Shown: positions 1 to 5,206 of the stretch, one piece after another | Layout of the letters: every line of letters begins with the position of its first letter | Numbering within the stretch: the stretch's first letter is position 1 | DNA from: Desulfatirhabdium sp040755275 | Lineage (GTDB): Bacteria; Desulfobacterota; Desulfobacteria; Desulfobacterales; Desulfatirhabdiaceae | Reading direction: 5' to 3' | NCBI GenBank assembly: GCA_040755275.1 | Contig: JBFMBE010000181.1 | Span: forward strand, 1-7,128 | DNA: 7,128 nucleotides | Notes under the pieces: generated by a model | Seen by the model: the letters and a program-made list of their open reading frames with translations, nothing else | What the model was told of the DNA's origin: nothing | Database searches by the model: none | Program-made: the position numbers and the translations under genes

Positions 1-1105
1 GCAGAATCCGGGTGACCTGGTTCCTCCAGAAGCCCTTCACCGTCAGGATGTCTTCCGGAAGGGCTTCGATGTCCCGCACCCGGGGCTTTCGGTACCAGGC
101 CTCCACCAGCCCAGACACCCAGCCGACAGCAATGAGCGGATGGAGGGTGGTGAGCGGTGCGGCGACAACCGAAGACAGGATGGTGAGCGGATGAGCCAGG
201 GCGGCCACAGCACCGACACCGGCCAGCACGCCGGTGATGAGCACCCAGGAAAGCATCATCCTGCCGCCAACCTGGGCACCCCCCATGAAAAATCCTGCTG
301 CCATGAGGGCCAGCACCAGCCCGCACATCCCCCACCCCACCCATCCGGAAAAACGACCCTTTTCAGCCGTCGTTTCGAGCTCGACCAGGTTCACCGTTTC
401 GTTCAGGTGAGCGACGATGCCGTTGAGATGCCCGGCACCGACCACGACGACCGTTTTCTGCCCGGCTGCATCCCAGATGCGTCCAGCCAGGTATTCATCC
501 CGTTCATCGATGAGGATGCGCTTCAACTGGGGATGGTATTTACCCATGTCGGCCATCAGGGTTTCCAGGACATCCTGCTGTTTGATGGCTTCGATGTCCT
601 CCTCCGAGATGTCGTCCGCTCCGAACATGGAGGCCAAAAGCTGGGCCAGTAGACGGATCTTTCCGAGGAAGGGCACGGCCTGCCAGGCCCGGGTGAGCGT
701 CGTGCGCACGTCCCGGTCCGCCAGAACCAGTCTCGCACCCAGCGCTTCGCAGGATTCCACGGCCTGGATCATTTCCGCACCGGGCTGGATGTCGAGGTTT
801 TTGGCGATCCGGCGCTGGAAGGAGGACAGCAGAAGCGACGAGAAGAGCAGGAACGTCTTGTTCTCTCGGATCACCTTGACGATGTCCATGTCCTGCCACT
901 GCTCCTTCTGACGGATGGCCTGATAGCGGGATTCACACAATTCGACACAAACCGTGTCGGGGCGTTCGGTTTCGATCACTTCCCGTACGAGATCCCGGCT
1001 GGTCCGGGATACATGGGCCGTTCCGACCAAGATCAGCTCCCGATCGTCGGGAAGGCGAATCCGGCGGATCAGGCCGGAAGGTTCTGAGGCGGTTTCTTCG
1101 TTCAT
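1..1105 (-). CDS. TraB/PrgY-family membrane protein (C-terminus cut by window edge)
   Basis: 368 residues are visible, and the frame is still open at the left edge. The family is usually near 390 residues, so about 20-30 are probably missing. Seen: an N-terminal soluble domain with the family's GTAH motif (residues 28-31), VELCESR (54-60), PGAEM (108-112), DRD (130-132) followed by TLTRAW (136-141), DERDEYLA (200-207) and GAGHLNGI (223-230). Three hydrophobic segments follow (about 257-276, 285-305 and 307-332), then the typical EAWYRKP and FWRNQVTRIL stretches. ATG at 1105 is the only start, because the frame has a stop at 1142-1144 just upstream. A weak AGAAG ribosome-binding site (1113-1117) sits 7 bases before it. 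The family includes enterococcal PrgY/TraB, which limits peptide pheromone activity, and is related to metalloprotease-like Tiki/GumN folds. The role in Gram-negative bacteria is not settled, so no substrate is proposed. It is separated from the polysaccharide genes by repeats and is probably transcribed independently. Confidence 0.93.
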   Translation of the reverse strand, partial: MNEETASEPSGLIRRIRLPDDRELILVGTAHVSRTSRDLVREVIETERPDTVCVELCESRYQAIRQKEQWQDMDIVKVIRENKTFLLFSSLLLSSFQRRIAKNLDIQPGAEMIQAVESCEALGARLVLADRDVRTTLTRAWQAVPFLGKIRLLAQLLASMFGADDISEEDIEAIKQQDVLETLMADMGKYHPQLKRILIDERDEYLAGRIWDAAGQKTVVVVGAGHLNGIVAHLNETVNLVELETTAEKGRFSGWVGWGMCGLVLALMAAGFFMGGAQVGGRMMLSWVLITGVLAGVGAVAALAHPLTILSSVVAAPLTTLHPLIAVGWVSGLVEAWYRKPRVRDIEALPEDILTVKGFWRNQVTRIL

Positions 1106-1257
1106 GAATGGGCTTCTGAATTCAGGGTTATGGTAGAAGGACTACGGGTAACGGGGCTTTCGGGGATCGATGGCTTCGAAAAACAGTTTCGACTGGTTGG
1201 AATTTTACAGCAACGGGGGAGGTTTCACAAGAAATTTTCAGCGTTTACGGATGCGTT
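1106..1257. other. Spacer upstream of the TraB-family gene
   Basis: About 150 bases without a credible coding region. It must carry the 5' region of the TraB-family gene unless transcription comes through the repeats. I see no convincing -35/-10 pair. It contains GGCTTCGAAAAA at 1172-1183, identical to 12 bases at the inner end of the second repeat element (1617-1628), which may be a decayed repeat end. Confidence 0.4.
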
Positions 1258-1584
1258 ATTCAATGATGGCATCGCAAAAAGTCGCTTTTCCCGTGCTTTT
1301 CGGGAATGTCGGGCATGAGCGGGGTGGCTGGGGAAGCCTTTTGAGCTTGCTGCGAAAACGTGTTTGAAGCCGCCGGATATCGTTGGATCGGGCGGAGATG
1401 TTGCATCGATATTCGCTTGAAAAACATCCTGTTGCAACTCAGCAGTCCTATATTCCAAGTTTGGCTATCCGCCCGATCCTACGAGATCGGGCGGCTGAGT
1501 TTTTTCGCAGCAGCGAAAAAGGTTCCCCAGTCACCCCGCGACTCGACAGAGACTTCCTGACTTTTTGCGACTCCATCATTCAAT
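1258..1584. repeat. Long imperfect palindromic repeat element (element 1)
   Basis: The left arm (1258-1395) and the reverse complement of the right arm (1469-1584) align in order over most of their length. The outermost 26 bases match at 23 positions (1258-1283 against 1559-1584). Further matching blocks are GCGGGGTG.CTGGGGAA, GCTGCGAAAA, and a final block ending in GGATCGGGCGG. The arms differ by several small gaps (138 against 116 bases) and enclose a loop of 73 bases (1396-1468). Within the loop, GATGTT (1397-1402) can pair with AACATC (1423-1428). There is no transposase or credible ORF inside. This fits a non-autonomous, MITE-like or REP/BIME-like intergenic element. Transposition or a structured transcript would both be inference. 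Confidence 0.75.
1469..1505 (+). terminator. Terminator-like hairpin on the plus strand inside element 1
   Basis: A perfect 10-base stem, CCGCCCGATC (1469-1478) with GATCGGGCGG (1485-1494), has a 6-base loop. It is followed five bases later by a run of six T (1500-1505). A second perfect stem follows at once: TTTTTCGC (1501-1508) with GCGAAAAA (1513-1520). No gene on the plus strand is known to end here, so this may simply be repeat structure. It could also stop plus-strand or antisense transcription. Confidence 0.3.
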
Positions 1585-1740
1585 GATGGCATCGCAAAAA
1601 GTCCATCATATGGACGGCTTCGAAAAAAGGCCGCAGGCAAGGAGTGCAAATCCCGAGGAGTGAGGCGTACTGAAACGTACGCCGCAACGACGAGGGATGC
1701 AGCACGACACAGCATCCGGCCTTTTTGCGAAGCCGTCATT
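1582..1740. repeat. Second palindromic repeat element (element 2)
   Basis: The left end (1582-1604) and the reverse complement of the right end (1718-1740) match at 20 of 23 bases. A tighter inner unit, 1613-1737 (125 bases), has 21-base inverted ends with one mismatch (1613-1633 against 1717-1737). Its centre is a perfect 7-base hairpin, GGCGTAC (1664-1670) with GTACGCC (1677-1683), around a TGAAAC loop. Partial pairing between (TGCAAATCCC, GAGG) and (CGAGGGATGCA) suggests that the whole unit folds as one long hairpin. GTCCAT/ATGGAC (1601-1606/1610-1615) forms a small extra hairpin near the left end. The first 22 bases repeat exactly the left end of element 1, and only one base (C1581) separates the two elements. 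No coding capacity. Confidence 0.75.
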
Positions 1741-4325
1741 CAATCCTCCGCAGTGAGGACGACTGCTCCATGCGGTTTGAAGGGGATCTCGAGGCGGCCG
1801 CTGGAAACACCGAAGATTCTGCGGCCTTCGACCTCATGGAAACGGGCGGACGGGCGATCGGCGATCAGGGGCAGGAAAATCTCGGCTGCCACATGGGTGC
1901 CGAGGCTGTTGACGGCAACGAGCAGTGTCCGCCCGTCCTTCTGCCAGCAGGCTGCATGCACGGCGGGTCGTCCGGATGGATCGACCCCATACGGCGATAT
2001 CATGCGGACAAGAGGGGCCGGACCGACAGGCCCCGCCGCAAACCACGGTCGCAACCGGGCAAGCCGCTCGATCACCGCCGACAGATCGGCCCTCCCCTGC
2101 TCGGTTTGCCGAGCCTCCTTCCAGGCGTAAAAGAACACGGCCCGGACACCATGAACGAGTGCCAGATAGCTCAGGCATTCCATTTCCGTGCGGCTCGGCA
2201 TCCGCGGCCATCCCCAGACGGCATGCTCCGGCCCTCCGAATGCCTGGATCACCGCAGCGAGGCGACCGGTGCCAACAGCACCCGCAGCCTCGTCGATGGC
2301 ATCCGAGAGCCAGATCATGGGCATAGAGGGCACCGGGTAGGGGTCGATCAAAAAGAGATCGGCCGCATGCCGGAATTCGGCCACGGCCTGGGGACGAACG
2401 ACGGCCATCGTGACGACGGATCGCGGAAACCGACTCCGGATTTCCCGGTAGACTTCTTCGAGCTGACGCGGGGATGTGCCGTGGATTTCGGGCTCGTCCG
2501 CCGCATAAAAGGCGATATCCCCCTGTCCATGCGCCTGGGCAAGCCGCTCGAGCCCATCCGTCATCCGGACGGGATCCTCTGGAAGGCTGACGATGGGCGT
2601 AAACCCCGCAGCAAGCGCCCGTTGAAGCGCCCCTTCTTCCTGTCCCGCTCCGCCTGCGGAAACGAAGACCGTATCGACGCCGATTCGTTTGAGTTCGGGG
2701 AAATCGGCGGCTTCGGCGCCATAAACGCCGATCGGAAAGGAGGCAACCGCCGACAGAAGCGGCACAGAAACCGGTTGGGGCCGATCGTCCAGCGCACCGG
2801 GCGCCACCCGACGAATCGCCGGTTGGGCCATCCAGAACGTCTCGGATGGATGCCGGTTGGTCAGCCGAAGTACAGGCGAATCCTCTCCTCCCTTCGGGCA
2901 GTCGATGTCGAATGCGATCGGTTGAAAGCGGCCCTGAAGCAGATGGGTATTGAGCCGCATGTCCCTTCCCCAGAGCCGCAATTCGGGATAGACCCCGTTT
3001 TCGAAATGCGACCGCAGGAAGAGGGCCGAAAACCGGTAACGTTCTCCGGGAAGGCAGGCGGCCGTCTCGGCCTCCCAGCCGATGGGCTCCATGACCCCAG
3101 GCCTCAGGCCGACGGCTGCAAACGGCTGCTGATGGGTCACAAAGAATCCGCTGCTTCCAGCCCGGTTGGACCACTTCCGCCAGGCAAGGGGATCGGCCGA
3201 CGGCTGGCCCTCGAAAGGCTGAAGCTCTGGATTCAGCACAAGATTCGGAAGCGGGGCAATGTCTGCCAGTGCCCCCCATTTCGCCGCATCCATCCCGGAA
3301 AAGCTATACACCGAAACGGCTTCGGCACCAGCGTCCCGGGCAGCGGCAAGGCTCCGATCGAAGAGCTCCACTGCGCAATCGGTGGCCTGCAGAATGGGCC
3401 ACAACCGACACGGGCTTGCAGCGAGCATTTCCCGATAGTAGCCCACCATCCGGCCCACCCAGGAAGCCGGTTTTCCCATCAGGCCCGGATAGAGCATCGG
3501 AGAGACGACATCGACAAGCTCGGCCATGCGACGGACATCCTGCCCCAGAACCGCGGAAAGGGCCGCCTGACGCTCATATTCCGTGAAGGGTACGGTGAAG
3601 AGGCCCAGCACCAGCTTGCGGCCGGAAGGATTGGCTTTCAGCACGGCTCGGGCTTCCCGGATGAAGGAGAGGATCCGCTCCACCTTCCACGCCGCCCACA
3701 CGCTGCGATGGTGGTTTCGGCCGATCCAGTCAGCCCGCTGGGATGCGGGGATGTCCGGCAGGCAAACGCCCGTATCCGCCGAAAAGCGGGCCATGCACCG
3801 GTCGCAGTAGCAGGTGTCGATCAGCTCCGGATCCGGGCTCTCCCAATATCCGGGGTAGCGGATAAAATCGAGAAAGACCCCGTCGATCCCATCCGACCCG
3901 CCGAAGGACGTCACCCAGCGGGAGAGCTCGGCCAAGCGCTCCAGCCGTCCGCCCTCGTGGGTGGGGCACATCCCTCCGAACCCGCGCAATCCGGGCTTTC
4001 GATCCATCGACATCCCATCGGCCATCACCGGCACACCGTCCGGATGCCGCTTCCATCCATCCTTTCCACCAAAAGCGTTGAAGGCCAGGTACACCCGGTA
4101 GCCCTTCTTTTGGTAGAAGGCGATCGAATCCCGGTCCGGCGGGACGAAGACGGCATCGACACCTGCCTGGCGGAGATTTCGGTGAACAGCCTCGGAGTCG
4201 GATTTCTGGACGGCGGGAAGACCGTAGACCACTTTTCGCACAGGCACATCGCCGGCACCGACACCGGCGGCCTGCACCAAAACCACGATGCTGTAGACCA
4301 GGATGATGGGCAAGGGGGATGTCAT
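1740..4325 (-). CDS. Probably exported two-barrel glycoside-hydrolase-like protein
   Basis: 861 residues. Residues 1-25 are hydrophobic with a small-residue cleavage-like site near 22-25, so export is likely, although no Lys or Arg precedes the hydrophobic core. Residues about 30-355 resemble a TIM-barrel glycoside hydrolase: GVFLDFIRYP (149-158, acidic D153) is typical of GHL10-type putative hydrolases, and it is followed by the cysteine cluster CYCDRC (172-177). Residues about 360-510 open with NLVLNPELQPF and a PLAWRKWS stretch, the style of a carbohydrate-binding beta-sandwich. A second barrel-like part (about 528-765) carries AADEPE (608-613, D610/E611), DPYP (661-664) and a late FFYAW strand. 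A beta-rich tail (770-861) ends the protein. The ATG lies 15 bases after the phosphatase stop, in the same frame, with only a weak GAGA-type ribosome-binding site. Its place in a polysaccharide locus suggests trimming or binding of exported polymer. The exact family, substrate and activity are unknown. The gene itself is secure, the function moderate. Confidence 0.8.
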   Translation of the reverse strand: MTSPLPIILVYSIVVLVQAAGVGAGDVPVRKVVYGLPAVQKSDSEAVHRNLRQAGVDAVFVPPDRDSIAFYQKKGYRVYLAFNAFGGKDGWKRHPDGVPVMADGMSMDRKPGLRGFGGMCPTHEGGRLERLAELSRWVTSFGGSDGIDGVFLDFIRYPGYWESPDPELIDTCYCDRCMARFSADTGVCLPDIPASQRADWIGRNHHRSVWAAWKVERILSFIREARAVLKANPSGRKLVLGLFTVPFTEYERQAALSAVLGQDVRRMAELVDVVSPMLYPGLMGKPASWVGRMVGYYREMLAASPCRLWPILQATDCAVELFDRSLAAARDAGAEAVSVYSFSGMDAAKWGALADIAPLPNLVLNPELQPFEGQPSADPLAWRKWSNRAGSSGFFVTHQQPFAAVGLRPGVMEPIGWEAETAACLPGERYRFSALFLRSHFENGVYPELRLWGRDMRLNTHLLQGRFQPIAFDIDCPKGGEDSPVLRLTNRHPSETFWMAQPAIRRVAPGALDDRPQPVSVPLLSAVASFPIGVYGAEAADFPELKRIGVDTVFVSAGGAGQEEGALQRALAAGFTPIVSLPEDPVRMTDGLERLAQAHGQGDIAFYAADEPEIHGTSPRQLEEVYREIRSRFPRSVVTMAVVRPQAVAEFRHAADLFLIDPYPVPSMPMIWLSDAIDEAAGAVGTGRLAAVIQAFGGPEHAVWGWPRMPSRTEMECLSYLALVHGVRAVFFYAWKEARQTEQGRADLSAVIERLARLRPWFAAGPVGPAPLVRMISPYGVDPSGRPAVHAACWQKDGRTLLVAVNSLGTHVAAEIFLPLIADRPSARFHEVEGRRIFGVSSGRLEIPFKPHGAVVLTAED

Positions 4326-4340
4326 GCTCAGAGGGTCTCG

Positions 4341-5111
4341 TCAGAAAAAGAAAAACCGCTTGCGTTTGGGCCGAAGCGGTTCGGGACATTCGATCGGCTC
4401 TCCGGCCAAAAGTGCCTGCGGCCAGTCGAGCACCATGCGCCTGCCGACCTCCTCTCTCTTCGTGATCTTGCCGACGATCTTCACCCCTTCGGAAAGCCTG
4501 GGATATCGAAAGTCTGCCGAATGGGCGTCGGATGCCAAGATATGGGCCATGCGGCGCTCGATCATTTCGAGGGCGCAGTCGAAGGCCGGTTCCCCCATAT
4601 CCCCGGTGAGGCTCATTTCCGTAATCTGGGTGAGGCATCCGGCGCCAACGAGGCCCAAGAGCCGGTCGATCTCGTGCTGAAAGACGACGTTTCGCTCTGG
4701 ATGGGCGAGAACGATCCGATAGCCCATCGTCTGCAGCCGAAAGATCCGCTCCTCCACCCCATCCGGCAGGCTCATGAAGGGAAATTCCAGCAGCAGCACC
4801 CGGCCGGCCGGATCGATGGGGATGACCCGGCCGTTTCGGGCGTCTTCCACCAGCTCGGGCCGGAAGTGTTCTTCGGCTCCGGCATGCACCCGAAGCGGGA
4901 TGCCGAGTTCCTCCAGCACGTTCTGGAGGTCCGACACCCGTTCTCGAATGGTTGCAGCAACCTGAACGTGTACTCCGTTGCCGTTGTGAGGGGTGGCCAC
5001 GATGGCATGGATGCCGTCTGCTGCAGCCAATTCCGCCATGCGGATGCTCTCCGCCAGGTCCGCAGCGCCGTCGTCGATCCCCGGCAGGATATGACAGTGC
5101 AGGTCGATCAC
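4341..5111 (-). CDS. cpsB: CpsB/CapC-family (PHP-type) protein-tyrosine phosphatase
   Basis: 256 residues, the usual length for this family. It is a metal-dependent (Mn-type) phosphatase of the PHP fold that acts in the cytoplasm on phosphotyrosines of the BY-kinase. Metal-binding motifs are all present: DLHCH (3-7, H5 and H7), GIDDG (11-15), TPH (40-42, H42), GAEEH (78-82, E80), HPER (137-140) and SDAH (194-197). The GTG at 5111 is the start. No other start codon occurs between it and the in-frame stop at 5187-5189, and the HCH motif must sit at the very N-terminus. The ribosome-binding site is poor, since the leader lies in a repeat (5116-5203). The kinase gene immediately upstream is its expected partner. 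The protein ends in an odd KRKRFFFF, because the last codons coincide with a hairpin and T-run. The symbol is given by family resemblance. Confidence 0.93.
   Translation of the reverse strand: MIDLHCHILPGIDDGAADLAESIRMAELAAADGIHAIVATPHNGNGVHVQVAATIRERVSDLQNVLEELGIPLRVHAGAEEHFRPELVEDARNGRVIPIDPAGRVLLLEFPFMSLPDGVEERIFRLQTMGYRIVLAHPERNVVFQHEIDRLLGLVGAGCLTQITEMSLTGDMGEPAFDCALEMIERRMAHILASDAHSADFRYPRLSEGVKIVGKITKREEVGRRMVLDWPQALLAGEPIECPEPLRPKRKRFFFF
4344..4381 (-). terminator. Intrinsic-terminator-like hairpin inside the cpsB coding end
   Basis: On the minus strand AACCGCTT (4381-4374) pairs perfectly with AAGCGGTT (4361-4354) across a 12-base loop, followed by TTTCTTTTTC (4353-4344) and then the TGA stop. 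The next gene begins only 15 bases after that stop. The signal may end most transcripts or act as a partial brake between phosphatase and hydrolase-like genes. The stem is short (six core pairs plus two A-T pairs), so strength is uncertain. Confidence 0.5.
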
Positions 5112-5115
5112 GTGG

Positions 5116-5203
5116 GATGGTCTCGCAAAAAGTCGGAAGGTCTCGTCATCGTCCCATGGCGGGGCAATCGACCAAGCCGGGGTAATTCAGACTGTTTGCG
5201 ACC
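5116..5203. repeat. Reduced copy of the palindromic repeat in the wzc-cpsB spacer
   Basis: GATGGTCTCGCAAAAAGTC (5116-5134) matches the end of the elements at 1265-1283 and 1585-1603 at 17 of 19 bases. An inverted partner, GACTGTTTGCGACC (5190-5203), matches its complement with one mismatch and a 2-base gap. The pair occupies nearly all of the 95-base gap between the kinase stop and the phosphatase start. It may be a small or decayed member of the same repeat family. Confidence 0.55.
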
Positions 5204-5206
5204 TTA

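Noticed and set aside
1130..1586. Small plus-strand frames in the gap
   Set aside because: They run through the palindromic arms, have no family resemblance and no convincing ribosome-binding site.
1225..1739. Small minus-strand frames in the gap (1225-1458 and 1479-1739)
   Set aside because: They consist of repeat-element sequence and share the same translated repeat string (LFAMPSLN), so they are repeat shadows rather than genes.
1834..3279. A 481-codon minus-strand frame inside the hydrolase-like gene, and a similar one at 3730-4638
   Set aside because: Both are out-of-frame overlaps of genes with clear domain motifs. They are rich in Arg, Gly, Ser and Pro, as expected of GC-rich shadows.
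4334..5148. GGTCTCGTCA repeated at 4334-4343 and 5139-5148, upstream of two genes
   Set aside because: A single shared 10-mer is near chance for this length and base composition. It has no symmetry or fixed distance to the starts that would support an operator.
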